Assembly (NCBI RefSeq): GCF_002934265.1
Contig: NZ_PTIX01000038.1
Coordinates: forward strand, 1 to 60,685
Direction of reading: 5' to 3'
DNA from: Actinokineospora auranticolor
GTDB taxonomy: Bacteria > Actinomycetota > Actinomycetes > Mycobacteriales > Pseudonocardiaceae
DNA: 60,685 nucleotides
The notes under the pieces: generated by a model
Told to the model about the DNA's origin: nothing
The model's database searches: none
Seen by the model: the letters and a program-made list of their open reading frames with translations, nothing else
Translations under genes and position numbers: made by a program
Shown here: in pieces, positions 35,172 through 43,933 of the stretch
Numbering within the stretch: position 1 is the first letter of the stretch
Layout: each line of letters begins with the position of its first letter

Positions 35172-36374
35172 CTACGCCGCCGCCAGTTGCAGGAGAGGGG
35201 TGTCAAGCGCTGTCTCGTGGGTGGCGAGTTCGGTGAGGGTGGCGAGGGCGGTGTCCCAGCGGTGTTGGAGGTTGGTGAGGAGTCTGGCTTCGACTTCGGG
35301 GGCGACGTGGCTGTAGATGTCTTGGATTTTGTCGGGGACGCGGTGGCCGAGGCGGCGGGCTTGGGCTACTTCGGGGATGCCGTCGGCGATCATCCAGGTT
35401 TTGTGGCTGTGGCGTAGGCCGTGGAAGGTGAGGCCGGGTTGGACCGGAGGCAGGTGGAGTCGGTGGCGTGGGCGGTCGAGGGTGCCGTCGGCGGCGGGTC
35501 TCATGACGCGGCGGGAGAAGTTGGAGCGGCGGGGGTGTTCGTGTTCGAGGCTGAGGAACACGAACGGGTCGCTGTGGGTGGCCAGTTGGTGGCCGAGCAG
35601 GGTGGTGAGGAACGGCGGCAGGGTGATGGTGCGGGCGGATTCGGCGGTTTTGGGTGGGCCGAGTTCGAACCGGCCGCCGAGTTCGAGGAGTGCGCCGGTG
35701 TCGGGGTCGATGGTGAGGGTGCCGCGTGCGAGGTCGAGGTTGGGGCGTCGCAGGCCGAGCAGTTCTCCCCAGCGGGCGCCGGTCCAGGCGCCGGTGATGA
35801 TCAGTACGCCCGCCCACACGCCGCCGAGGGCGGCGGCGTGCAGGGCGACGCGGAGTGCTTTCTCCGGCGTGGTCCAGACGCGTTCGGGGGTGCGTTCGTG
35901 GCGGCGGCGTCCTCGGCGGTTGGGGCGGACGGGGTTGGCGATGATGAGGCGTTCGTCGGCGGCGTCGGCGAGCATCATGGTCAGGAGTTTCACCATGGTG
36001 GAGGTGGTGGATCGGGCGTAGCCCTCGGCGCGTTTCTTCTTCGCCCACGCGGTGACGGCGATCCCGGTGATCGCCGAGAGCGCGCTGGCTCCCCAGCGGG
36101 GTTCGATGTGGTTGCGCAACAGGCTCCGGTACTGGGCGGTGGTGTTGGGTGCGACGTCAAGCGCGTCGAACCACGGCACCGCCCACTCCGCGAGGGTGAT
36201 GCGGCCCGCTGCCGGGTCGTGGAAGGTGCCGCGACGCTGGTCGGCGTTGATCTCCTCGGCCCGATCCCGCGCCGCGGTTTTGGTGGGGAATCCCGAGATC
36301 GACCCGAGTGTGCCGTCATCGGTGAAATACCGCACCCGCCACGAGTTATTTCCACATTTCTCCGCGTAGGCCAT
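35172..36374 (-). CDS. int: Tyrosine integrase of the second element
   Basis: A 400-aa recombinase. The AP2-like arm-binding N-terminus reads NSWRVRYFTDDGTLGSISGF; an integrase SAM-like domain (ITLAEWAVPWFDALDVAPNT) follows. In the catalytic domain Arg is in TGARWGELLGL, the HxxR box in TFHGLRHSHKTWMIADG, then LGHR and the nucleophile Tyr in DIYSHVAPEV. ATG 36374 follows GGTGGAG. It is convergent with the STAND gene (36 nt between stops) and downstream of its own excisionase gene. It is only distantly similar to the AICE integrase, so it belongs to a different element; its attachment site is not identifiable within the window. Confidence 0.92.
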   Translation of the reverse strand: MAYAEKCGNNSWRVRYFTDDGTLGSISGFPTKTAARDRAEEINADQRRGTFHDPAAGRITLAEWAVPWFDALDVAPNTTAQYRSLLRNHIEPRWGASALSAITGIAVTAWAKKKRAEGYARSTTSTMVKLLTMMLADAADERLIIANPVRPNRRGRRRHERTPERVWTTPEKALRVALHAAALGGVWAGVLIITGAWTGARWGELLGLRRPNLDLARGTLTIDPDTGALLELGGRFELGPPKTAESARTITLPPFLTTLLGHQLATHSDPFVFLSLEHEHPRRSNFSRRVMRPAADGTLDRPRHRLHLPPVQPGLTFHGLRHSHKTWMIADGIPEVAQARRLGHRVPDKIQDIYSHVAPEVEARLLTNLQHRWDTALATLTELATHETALDTPLLQLAAA

Positions 36375-36399
36375 ACTCCACCTTCTGCCGTGCCTGATG

Positions 36400-36434
36400 T
36401 TTGACGGACATATGGACGCTCCGTGCCCGTCAAA
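36400..36434. promoter_or_regulatory. Inverted repeat upstream of int
   Basis: TTTGACGG (36400-36407) and CCGTCAAA (36427-36434) form an 8-bp inverted repeat with a 19-bp spacer between xis and int. It is a candidate excisionase or repressor site controlling int. Confidence 0.45.
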
Positions 36435-36485
36435 TGTCAATCACGGTGTCCAAAGACATGTGTCGGTGTGCGCGAGGTCCGTGGA

Positions 36486-36788
36486 TTACCTCGCGGGTTT
36501 TCCGGTCGCGGCCGCGGCGGTGATGGCGATGATGTCGTCACGGCTGAAGCGCAGGTGTTTGCCGACGTATCGGCACGGGATGGCGCGGGCGGCGGCTTTG
36601 CGGCGCAGCCAGGACGGGCGCACCTGGAGGATGGCCGCGGCCTGCTCGGCGGTGAACAGCAGTAAAGGGTCGACGGCCGGTTCGGGTGGCGGGTGTTCTG
36701 GCTGCCGGGTGCGGTGCGGCGTCGTCTGCGGGCGAGAGCGAGCCACGGACAGGCGGTGAGGGCGAGACACGACGACCTCCTGAGACAT
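36486..36788 (-). CDS. xis: Excisionase-like winged-helix protein
   Basis: A 100-aa protein. Residues ~40-95 are an HTH_17 unit: LLLFTAEQAAAILQVRPSWL, then AIPCRYVGKHLRFSRDDIIA. The first 40 residues are a basic Pro/Arg-rich extension. It lies upstream of the integrase on the same strand with a 111-nt gap containing an inverted repeat. It probably controls directionality of the second integrase. Confidence 0.82.
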   Translation of the reverse strand: MSQEVVVSRPHRLSVARSRPQTTPHRTRQPEHPPPEPAVDPLLLFTAEQAAAILQVRPSWLRRKAAARAIPCRYVGKHLRFSRDDIIAITAAAATGKPAR

Positions 36789-36808
36789 GAGGCGAACGGG
36801 AGCGCAAC

Positions 36809-37069
36809 GTGGACGACGACCGGCGCGGTGGCGGGTGGACTTACGCCATACCCGCCACCGCGTCGTGTCCGTGCGGACGTTGTCCGGTGTGGAGCGCTAG
36901 GTTGCGGCATTGCCCGTTCGACGAGTTCCCGGACCTTGCCGTGGGCAACGGGAGCGGGGATCCGCCTGACGACCCGGTCGACATCCACCCGCAGAAGATC
37001 TACGAGTTCGACGTCGGCGCGTGGGAATGGTTGTCCACCGTGGGGGCGTGCCACAGCACAGGTTGGTGA
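36809..37069 (+). CDS. Small Cys-rich hypothetical protein
   Basis: An 86-aa product. GTG 36809 follows AACGGGAG at 6 nt. The N-terminal part has a Cys cluster (ATASCPCGRCPVWSARLRHC), a possible zinc site; then PFDEFPDLAVGNGSGDPP and IYEFDVGAWEW. Codon third positions are GC-rich throughout, arguing for real coding. It is divergent from xis and runs antisense to the last ~170 nt of the methyltransferase frame, which lie beyond that enzyme's conserved end. No family is recognised. Confidence 0.45.
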   Translation: MDDDRRGGGWTYAIPATASCPCGRCPVWSARLRHCPFDEFPDLAVGNGSGDPPDDPVDIHPQKIYEFDVGAWEWLSTVGACHSTGW

Positions 37070-38297
37070 AGTCGGCTAGCAACAGACTGACCGCGTGGGC
37101 GGCTTGGTGGGGGACGACGCCGTTGCCCAGCGCGCGCAGCTGTGCGGTGCGGGGCAACGGGAGATCGGTGACCCACCCCGCGGGCAGCCCCATCAGGTGT
37201 TCGACGAACACGGGCGCGAGCACCGGTTTGCCGTGACTGCCGGGTTGGGTGGGGTGCGGTGTCGGGCGGCCGAGCACCTGTTCCCATCGCCGGATCGCGG
37301 TGCCGTAAGCGCCCCAGTCCATCGCCCCGGGCGGGATGTCCGCGCGCGCCCCGGTCGCTGGGGCTAGGTGCCGGGGTCGGTGCTCTGGTTGTCCGGGGTG
37401 AGGAGCCGGATGATCGCCGAGGGCAGCATCAAGTCGCCTTTGGAACCGCGTTGGGCCGGGCAGCCCTTGGTGCCGTCCGTGGCACGAGGGGTCGGCAGGA
37501 ACGTCTCCGGTGTCGCCGGCGGGAGTACCTGTTGGGACAGTGGCGGTCGGTATCCCATTCCCGCTCCGCGCCCGGCATTCCCGGTGTCCGAGGCTCGGGG
37601 TGTTGGCAGCAGCCGGGCCTCGTCGGACAGTGTGGGGCCGCCGGTCTGGGTGCGGTGGGTGCAACCCTTCGCGTCCGAAGCGGTCGGGGTCGGCAGCAAC
37701 GTCTCCGGTGCCGCGTGGCCAGGCGAGCACGAACACCCTTTCGCGGCGGTGGGCGGCGCCGATGTCGGAGGCGCGGACGCTACGCCAGAGCGCGTCATAC
37801 CCCGCTTCGGCCAGGTCGCCGAGTACACGGTGGAGTCCTCCGCCTGCCCAGCGAAGCGCGGCGACGTTCTCCACCAGGACGAGCGTGGGTCGTAGTAGGC
37901 GAACGGCCGCCATGATGTGGGTCCAGAGTCCACTGCGTGCTCCTTTCTCGATGCCCGCGCGTTTCCCGGCGGCGGAGATGTCCTGGCAGGGGAACCCGGC
38001 GGTGAGCACGTCCACCGGCTCCACGACCGACCAGTCCACCGAACGCACGTCGCCGAGATTCGGCACGTCCGGCATCCGGGCGGCAAGGATTCGGGTGACG
38101 TGCGGGTCGGGGTCGGCGACCCAGGCGAGCCGTCCGCCGAGCACGGCCAGCACTCCCAGGTCCAGGCCACCGGCACCGGTGCACAACGACCCGACGACAG
38201 GACCGACCTCGCCCCCGACCCGGGTCCTTGGCCCGGGTCGGGTGGGCGGGTTCGTTGCCGTGGTGGCGCGCTCCGAGCGGTTCACGCCGGTACTCAT
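36897..38297 (-). pseudogene. DNA cytosine-5 methyltransferase, frameshifted
   Basis: The first ~190 residues are a normal C5-MTase: motif I VGSLCTGAGGLDLGV, motif IV GFPCQDISAAGKRAG with the catalytic Cys, motif VI LVENVAAL and motif VIII RRERVFVLAWPR. Then the frame breaks near 37720: the characteristic LLPTPTASDAKGC, LLPTPRASDTGN and FLPTPRATDGTKGCP block is in another frame, which stops at 37364. The first frame resumes near 37330 with GAMDWGAYGTAIRRWEQVLG and ends LRALGNGVVPHQAAHAVSLL. Two compensating frameshifts are needed, so the enzyme is probably inactive unless these are sequence errors. Start ATG 38297 overlaps the stop of a 76-codon ORF as ATGA. Confidence 0.75.
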
Positions 38298-38524
38298 GCC
38301 CACCGGGACCGTGTGTCGGGCGTCGCCTTGGCAGCCGGGGTCGAGGGCGCCCGAACATCGTCGGGCGTGTCCGCCGCGGCGGTGTCGGCGGTGTTGGTGT
38401 GTGGGACATCCCCTGAGTTCGTTCGTCCGACGACGCTGCCCAGACAGGACTCTGTGGCCTGGACCTGCGCGATGCGGTGAGCCGAAGGGCCTGAAGGGCA
38501 AGTTGACGAGATTTCAGAATTCAT
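38294..38524 (-). CDS. 76-aa ORF coupled to the methyltransferase
   Basis: ATG 38524 to TGA 38294, whose TGA overlaps the methyltransferase ATG (ATGA). The product is Ser/Thr/Ala-rich without a recognisable fold (STCPSGPSAHRIAQVQATES). The overlap is the main support. The start lies inside the TTTCA/TGAAA inverted repeat at 38512-38528. Confidence 0.4.
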   Translation of the reverse strand: MNSEISSTCPSGPSAHRIAQVQATESCLGSVVGRTNSGDVPHTNTADTAAADTPDDVRAPSTPAAKATPDTRSRWA

Positions 38525-38528
38525 GAAA
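38512..38528. promoter_or_regulatory. TTTCA-N7-TGAAA inverted repeat
   Basis: A symmetrical site between the divergent recombinase trio and the methyltransferase group, next to a TTGACG (38503-38508) that could be a -35 for the trio. It is a possible operator for the HTH protein encoded at 39657. Confidence 0.35.
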
Positions 38529-38582
38529 CGATTCCAATCCGAGTGAAGGTCCTTCGGGCAGGGTGAAGCCAAGGGGTGCGGG

Positions 38583-39656
38583 TTGGGCTTGTCAGCTGTG
38601 CGTGACCTGCGCGAGGCGCGAGCGCTGGCGAGTGCCGAGGAACTTGAGGACTTCGAGATCGACGCGTTGGCGGGGTTCGTGCTCACGAGGGCGTCGGCAG
38701 GGTTGGCCGACGGCACGATCCGCGGCGAGGTCAGCAACCTCGGACAGGTGCGTGACTGGTTCGGACGGCCGCTGTGGGAGATGGAGCCTGCCGACGCCGA
38801 CGCGTATTTCGGACGGGTCTTGCGGCAGGCGGCCAAGGGGACACGGCACGCGCGGGCGGCGGCGTTGACGACGTACTTCGGGTTCCTCGAAGCCCGGCAC
38901 GCGGTGCAGTTGCATGCGATGACCGGGCGGGTCGTGACGTGTCCGGTCGATGAGATGAACCGACCCAAGGGCCGCAAGGACGCACGGCTGCGGATACCGC
39001 CGCAGGCCGGGGAGATCGAAAAATTCTTCGGCGGATGGGCTGCGGAGTTGACCGTGTGCCGCAAGTTCGCGCCGACCGCCCGCAACTACGCGGCGGCCAG
39101 GCTGATGGCCGAGATCGGGTTGCGGGCAGGCGAGGTCCGTCAGCTGGACCTGGCCGACGTGCGGTGGGAATTGGGCCGGTTCGGCAAGATCCATGTGCGC
39201 CACGGCAAAGGCGCGCGGGGCTCCGGGCCGCGGGAGCGCATGGTCCCTCTGATCAACAGCGCGGGCCGGACGTTGAAGTGGTACATCGAAGACGTGTGGG
39301 GCCTGTTCGACGACGACCACGAACGACCGGGCGCGCCGCTGTTCCCCTCCGAACGCCGCGCCGGCGACTCCGGTGCCCGTCGCCTGGGCGCCGACACCCT
39401 GCGCGCCGCGGTGGGTGTCGCGACACGAGCTCACCTGCCAGGCTGGGAGGGCAGACTCACCCCGCACGTGTTGCGGCACTTCTGCGCATCGCAGCTGTAC
39501 CTCAACGGGATGGACCTGATCGCGATCCAGGAGACCCTGGGCCACTCGTGGATCGCCACCACGATGCGCTACGTCCACGTACACCGCGAGCATGCCGAGC
39601 AGGCGTGGGAGACCGGCCAGCAGCGCGCGGCACGACGGGTGGAAGGACTGATCTGA
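38583..39656 (+). CDS. Tyrosine recombinase (first gene of a recombinase trio)
   Basis: A 357-aa protein. A phage-integrase SAM-like N-terminal domain (LAGFVLTRASAGLADGTIRG) is followed by the catalytic domain with Arg in IGLRAGEVRQLDLADV, HxxR in LTPHVLRHFCASQLYLNG, and GHSWIATTMRYVHVH with the His and nucleophile Tyr. All catalytic residues are present. TTG 38583 after AAGGGG is the probable start. It is followed without a gap by an HTH gene and then by a second recombinase-like gene, a conserved three-gene arrangement reminiscent of Tn554 TnpA/B/C or RIT modules. Confidence 0.88.
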   Translation: MGLSAVRDLREARALASAEELEDFEIDALAGFVLTRASAGLADGTIRGEVSNLGQVRDWFGRPLWEMEPADADAYFGRVLRQAAKGTRHARAAALTTYFGFLEARHAVQLHAMTGRVVTCPVDEMNRPKGRKDARLRIPPQAGEIEKFFGGWAAELTVCRKFAPTARNYAAARLMAEIGLRAGEVRQLDLADVRWELGRFGKIHVRHGKGARGSGPRERMVPLINSAGRTLKWYIEDVWGLFDDDHERPGAPLFPSERRAGDSGARRLGADTLRAAVGVATRAHLPGWEGRLTPHVLRHFCASQLYLNGMDLIAIQETLGHSWIATTMRYVHVHREHAEQAWETGQQRAARRVEGLI

Positions 39657-39986
39657 GTGCGGTGGAACCTGCGCCTCGCGGCGGCCAACCGCGGTATCTG
39701 GAAGGCATCGGAACTGCAGCGCGGCTTGGCCGAGCACGGCCTGGTGATCTCTCTGGGCAAGATGTCGAATCTGTGGTCGGGCCAGCCGGTCTCGCTCAAA
39801 CTCGACGATCTCGACGTCATCTGCGTCGTGCTGGGCTGCGAGATCGGTGATCTGCTCACGCCGGAACCGGACAAGGTCGCCCGCCCGCAGGACACCGGTG
39901 ACCAGGACGTGGCGGAAGCCTCGGCGCCGCGCCCGATGAGGGTCGTTCCCCGCCGCCGCGACGGCCGTTCCCTGCCCCCGGCCTGA
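39657..39986 (+). CDS. Cro/C1-type HTH protein of the recombinase trio
   Basis: A 109-aa protein whose GTG starts directly after the recombinase TGA. Residues ~1-70 are a Cro/C1-like HTH: NLRLAAANRGIWKASELQRG, then ISLGKMSNLWSGQPVSLKLD and LDVICVVLGCEIGDLLTPEP, the usual closing motif of YozG-like regulators. The C-terminal 40 residues are basic and disordered. It probably regulates or assists the trio. Confidence 0.85.
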   Translation: MRWNLRLAAANRGIWKASELQRGLAEHGLVISLGKMSNLWSGQPVSLKLDDLDVICVVLGCEIGDLLTPEPDKVARPQDTGDQDVAEASAPRPMRVVPRRRDGRSLPPA

Positions 39987-39989
39987 TCG

Positions 39990-41678
39990 ATGGTGCGTCG
40001 AGACGGGACCGGGCCCAGGATCGCCCGGTCGGTGACCGGCTGCGCCGAGTGCCTGGCGTGGGGCCTGACCCACGCGCGCGGGGTGTGCCTGGCCTGCTAC
40101 AACTTCTCCGCGCCCGGATTCGGTCACCGCCTCGGAGACTGCGGCGCCTGCGCGCGTCGGGTCCCGTTGAAGGACGGGTACTGCCGGTTGTGCTGGTGCG
40201 AGGCACGCGAAGACCGTGTCGATGCCGCCGCCGACGCCCGCTCGGCGGTGGTGATCGCGCCGCACCTGCCCGGCGTCCGCTGTCACCAGTTGTTCCTGGC
40301 AGGCATGACCCGACGCCGCGCCGCGCCCCGCACGACCCCGCGTCGCCCTGGCGCGAAAGGCCGCCCGCTCAAGGCCCCGCCGACGCCGACGGCTCGACCC
40401 GACAGACGCTGGACACAACTGACGCTGTTCCCCGACACGGCCCTCGTCCGCGACTACACCGCCGCCGCTGTCGATCTGCGCCGCGGTCCCGCTCCGGACA
40501 ACCCGTGGCTGGCATGGGCGCTGCACGTCGCCCACACCACGGCCGAGGCCCGTGGATGGGCGCCGGACACGAGACGGGGGATGCAGCGCACCCTGGTCAC
40601 CCTGTTGGCCGGTCACCACGACAGCGACCGGATCCGCGCCACCGACGTGCGCATCGTCGCGTCGGGCCACAGCGTGAACGTCGACTACGCCGCCGAGATC
40701 CTCGATGTGATGGGCGTTCTCGCCGAGGATCGGCCGCACGTCTTCGACACCTGGCTCGCCGTCAAACTCGACGGGATGACGCTCGCCATCGGACGCGAGG
40801 TGGGCCGGTGGGCTCATGTCCTGCACGACGGCGGCCCGCGCACCCTGCCCCGCAAACCCGACACGATCCGCACCTATCTGCGGGTCATGCGCCCGGCCCT
40901 GTTGGACTGGTCGTCCCGCTACGACCATCTGCGCGAGGTGACCCGCGACGACGTCCTGGCCTACCTCCGCCGGTTGCGTGGAGAACCTCGCTCGAGTGCC
41001 GCGACCGCGCTGCGGTCGCTGTTCTCCTGGGCCAGGCGCAGTGGTGTCATCTTCCGCAATCCCGCGACCCGGATCACCACGGGCAGGCGAGAACACGTGC
41101 TCTGGCAACCACTGTCCAGCGAGGACATCACCGAAGCAGTCGCCATGGCCACCACACCGCAAGCCCGGGTGCTCATCGCGATGGCCGCCGTGCACGCCGC
41201 TCGACCGCATCAGATCCGAGCCATGCGACTGCACGACGTCGACCTCGCGGATCGGCATCTGACCATCGGCGGACGGCGACGGCCGCTCGACCACCTCACC
41301 CACACCGTCCTGCGTGACTGGCTGACCCACCGCGCGCAACGCTGGCCAGCCACCGCGAACCCGCACTTGTTGATCAGCAAGGAAAGCGCATTGCGGTACG
41401 GACCGGTCAGTGCCGTGTGGATGCGAGAGCTTCGTGGCCTGACCGCGAACCTCGAACGGCTGCGCATCGACCGGCAGCTCGAGGAAGCGATGACCACCGG
41501 ACCCGATCCGCTGCACCTGGCCATGCTCTTCGGCATCTCCGAGACGACCGCGATCCGCTACGCCAACAACGCCCGGCAGCTCCTCGAGACTCCTCACGAA
41601 GCCACCGCCTCGACTTCACCCGGAACCCGAGCGTCCGTGTGGCATGCTGACCGCAACAGGCCCTTGGGTTCCCGCTGA
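39990..41678 (+). CDS. Zinc-finger recombinase-like protein (third gene of the trio)
   Basis: A 562-aa protein. The N-terminus has several Cys pairs (GCAECLAWG, VCLACYNF, CGACARR, YCRLCWCEA) forming about two zinc fingers. After a basic linker there is an integrase-like SAM domain and a tyrosine-recombinase-like fold (YDHLREVTRDDVLAYLRRLR; LIAMAAVHAARPHQIRAMRL). Arg is retained in the first catalytic position, but no HxxR box is visible, so it is probably a catalytically degenerate partner. The C-terminal helix-turn-helix-like GISETTAIRYANNARQLL ends it. ATG 39990 is 3 nt after the HTH stop. Its 3' end overlaps the convergent methyltransferase gene by 85 nt. Confidence 0.75.
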   Translation: MVRRDGTGPRIARSVTGCAECLAWGLTHARGVCLACYNFSAPGFGHRLGDCGACARRVPLKDGYCRLCWCEAREDRVDAAADARSAVVIAPHLPGVRCHQLFLAGMTRRRAAPRTTPRRPGAKGRPLKAPPTPTARPDRRWTQLTLFPDTALVRDYTAAAVDLRRGPAPDNPWLAWALHVAHTTAEARGWAPDTRRGMQRTLVTLLAGHHDSDRIRATDVRIVASGHSVNVDYAAEILDVMGVLAEDRPHVFDTWLAVKLDGMTLAIGREVGRWAHVLHDGGPRTLPRKPDTIRTYLRVMRPALLDWSSRYDHLREVTRDDVLAYLRRLRGEPRSSAATALRSLFSWARRSGVIFRNPATRITTGRREHVLWQPLSSEDITEAVAMATTPQARVLIAMAAVHAARPHQIRAMRLHDVDLADRHLTIGGRRRPLDHLTHTVLRDWLTHRAQRWPATANPHLLISKESALRYGPVSAVWMRELRGLTANLERLRIDRQLEEAMTTGPDPLHLAMLFGISETTAIRYANNARQLLETPHEATASTSPGTRASVWHADRNRPLGSR

Positions 41679-42757
41679 GAACCCTTGAGTTCCCTGGAAC
41701 GCAAGGGAAACAGGGCGGTGCGGAAGACGAGGACGTCCTCGTGAGCGATCAGGTGCAGCGGCAGTCCGGCTTCGCGTTGCTTGCGGATGAAGTCGCGTTG
41801 GAAGAACGAGCCGCGGGCGACGAAGTCGGTCTCGGCGGCGCGGGCGAGCAAGGCGACGTTGCGCTCGACGGGGATCAGTCCGGCGGCGTGTCCGCAGGCG
41901 AGGACCTGGGCGGGCAGGTCGATGAGCTCGGAGTGCTCACGCCACGGGCGGATGGTGATGGCGATGTGCCCGCCGGGCTTGAGGAAGGTGCGCAGTCCGA
42001 ACAGGATCCGAGTGAACCCCGCCAGCAGCCGGTGGTGGCCGACGTTGGCCAGGTTCCCCCTGTCCAACTGGTTGCCGTAGCGGTGGTGGTACTTCTGCAC
42101 CCCCTCGCCCGGGGCGACGGAGACCTGGCCGTGGGTGGAGGGCCCGTAGGGCGGGGAGGTCACCACCAGTGCCGCTTGTCCGACGTACTCGGGCGGCAGC
42201 AGCGTGACCAGTTGGCGGGCGTCGCCCTGGAAGACCCGCGCGTCGTGGGTGACGCCGTCGTCGCGCGCGCCGTCGAGATTCGCTTTCGCAACCTCGACCC
42301 AGTGGGGTTCGTACTCCACGCCGACGGCGCGGCGACCGAGGCGGACGGCTTCGACCAGGGTGGTGCCGATGCCGCACATCGGGTCGAGCACCAGGTCGCC
42401 GGGCCTCGTGTAGTGGGTGACGGCGTGGCGGACGACCTCCGGCAGCATCTTGGCCGGGTGCGCGGTCGAGGCGGGCGTGTACTTGTGTTTGCGTTGCGCG
42501 GCCGGGGACGCCTGCGCGGTGGTCCACACCGACACCGCCCTCGCCGCCTCCCGGGAGTCGGCTCGCGGGGAGCCGTCGGTGCCCGCGGCGGAGGTGTCGA
42601 CGGCGGCGATGAGGTCGCCCGGGATGGGCTGGGTCGGCTCGTCGTCGAAGCCGGTGACCACGCCCGAGGACGGCGGGTCGGTGGGGGTGTGGGTCATGGG
42701 AGGGGTCTCCTGATGGCGGGGTCCGGGACGGGCGGGGTCGGCGTCGAACGTGGTCAT
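41594..42757 (-). CDS. DNA methyltransferase (N4/N6, D12/N4-type)
   Basis: A 387-aa protein. SAM-binding motif I is DPMCGIGTTLVEAVRLG and the catalytic motif IV is VVTSPPYGPSTHG, i.e. the (S/T)PPY box of N4-cytosine/N6-adenine methylases; AHPAKMLPEVVRHAVTHYTR is motif X. The first ~75 residues are disordered, so translation might begin at the inner ATG 42697. It shares one base with the stop of the paralogous gene upstream (TGATG) and is therefore translated with it. No cognate restriction gene is adjacent, so an orphan methylase protecting the conjugative element from restriction is likely. Confidence 0.87.
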   Translation of the reverse strand: MTTFDADPARPGPRHQETPPMTHTPTDPPSSGVVTGFDDEPTQPIPGDLIAAVDTSAAGTDGSPRADSREAARAVSVWTTAQASPAAQRKHKYTPASTAHPAKMLPEVVRHAVTHYTRPGDLVLDPMCGIGTTLVEAVRLGRRAVGVEYEPHWVEVAKANLDGARDDGVTHDARVFQGDARQLVTLLPPEYVGQAALVVTSPPYGPSTHGQVSVAPGEGVQKYHHRYGNQLDRGNLANVGHHRLLAGFTRILFGLRTFLKPGGHIAITIRPWREHSELIDLPAQVLACGHAAGLIPVERNVALLARAAETDFVARGSFFQRDFIRKQREAGLPLHLIAHEDVLVFRTALFPLRSRELKGSQREPKGLLRSACHTDARVPGEVEAVAS

Positions 42758-43821
42758 CAGGCGGGACCTCCGTCCCTCGACGTGGTGCTCGTCGGGGGTG
42801 GCGTCGGTGTCCGGTGCTCGTGTGGCTGGGCGAAGACCAACAGGTCGGAGTGGACGCGCGCGTGCGGCGAGGGCAGGCCGCGGACTCGTGCCCGGTGCCC
42901 CTCGTCCACCTCTTCACCGGTGTCCTGTCGTCGGTCGGGGGTGGGGTCGGGGTGGAGGAAGCGACCGTCGCGGATGGGGGCGTGCAGGGCGACGATGTGC
43001 TGCAGGTAGAGCAGGTCGGCGGTCTGCCCGGCGGCCACCACCTCGCCGGTCGGGTCGGTCAACCGGCCGCTGCTCCAGTCACAGTGGGTGAGCACCACGA
43101 AGACGCCGCCGACGCGCAGCAGGCGGGCCGCGACCAGTGCGGCGACATCGGCGAGAGGAACGCCCAAGCGCCCCGGCGGCAGGCTGGCGATGACGAGATC
43201 CGCGGTGGCGAGTGCCACGTCGAGACCGTCCGGTGAGACCACCTCGGGCGGCGGCGGGATGGCCGCGGGGGTGGTGTCAGAGTCGGTGACGAGGTCAGCC
43301 CAGAACGGGCGGGACGCGCCCACGGACAACGAGCCGGCGAGCGGCAGCCGCTCGATCCGGGGAGTGCGCTCGAGGCGTTCGACCGCAGCGCGAGCTTCGG
43401 CCGACTCGGGCTCCGGGTCGGTGTCGGGGGCGTGGTCGATGACCCCGCCGGGCCCGATCCACGCGGGCCTCGGCTGCTGGGCGTGGACGGGTTCGGCCAG
43501 GAGCACGACGCGCGCGCCGGGGTCGCTGAACGAGGTGACGATCCGCTCCACGAGCGCGACCGGCCACCCGGTGTCGAGCGGGATCGGCGTGGCCCCGGCG
43601 GGCCACACGGTCGCCGGGGTTGGCGTCGAGGGCGCGTCGCCCGAGCGCGTACGGGTGGTGACCGCGGCGGGCTTGGCGGGGCTGACCCGGGTGGTTCCGG
43701 GCGCGGTGGGCCACGGGCGGCGGTCCCCGCCCCGGCGCCCGCCGGGACGGGTGTCGGCGGGGCGGGCGGCGTCCGCGCGTCGGCGCGGGGCGCGGCGGTC
43801 GGGGTGCTCGGAGTCGGTCAC
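42757..43821 (-). CDS. Degenerate methyltransferase-like protein
   Basis: A 354-aa protein (GTG 43821) that mirrors its neighbour but has lost the active motifs. WPVALVERIVTSFSDPGARV replaces the motif X/I region, TADLVIASLPPGRLG replaces SPPY, and LLRVGGVFVVLTHCDWSSGR matches the neighbour's LKPGGHIAITIRPW segment, followed in both by a helix and a LALH/VALLA strand. The first ~80 residues are disordered and Arg/Pro-rich. I infer a non-catalytic paralogue that may form a heterodimer with the active enzyme. It is preceded by leader element A and forms a two-gene operon with the methylase. Confidence 0.6.
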   Translation of the reverse strand: MTDSEHPDRRAPRRRADAARPADTRPGGRRGGDRRPWPTAPGTTRVSPAKPAAVTTRTRSGDAPSTPTPATVWPAGATPIPLDTGWPVALVERIVTSFSDPGARVVLLAEPVHAQQPRPAWIGPGGVIDHAPDTDPEPESAEARAAVERLERTPRIERLPLAGSLSVGASRPFWADLVTDSDTTPAAIPPPPEVVSPDGLDVALATADLVIASLPPGRLGVPLADVAALVAARLLRVGGVFVVLTHCDWSSGRLTDPTGEVVAAGQTADLLYLQHIVALHAPIRDGRFLHPDPTPDRRQDTGEEVDEGHRARVRGLPSPHARVHSDLLVFAQPHEHRTPTPPPTSTTSRDGGPA

Positions 43822-43879
43822 GGGTGTCCCTTCGGGAGGGTGGGGTGCGCCCGCCGGGGCGTGGCGCTTGAGGACACTC

Positions 43880-43933
43880 CTTAACTCCTGAAAACAGGCC
43901 CTCCGGGGACATCGATCCGCGAACTTTTTTCTC
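43880..43933 (-). promoter_or_regulatory. Conserved leader element, copy A
   Basis: Read on the minus strand, this ~54-bp block (core GTCCCCGGAGGG, then TTTTC.GGAGTT) closely matches copy B at 45240-45292. It ends about 60 nt before the GTG of the methylase-like gene. The CCTG-TTTT-CAGG part can form a small hairpin followed by AAGGAG. It is a possible RNA-level or promoter-level control shared by the two operons. Confidence 0.5.

Noticed and set aside
35203..36404. Long frames on both strands overlapping the second integrase
   Set aside because: The integrase frame has the complete R-HxxR-Y set; the others are repetitive Arg/Pro or Gly/Val shadows.
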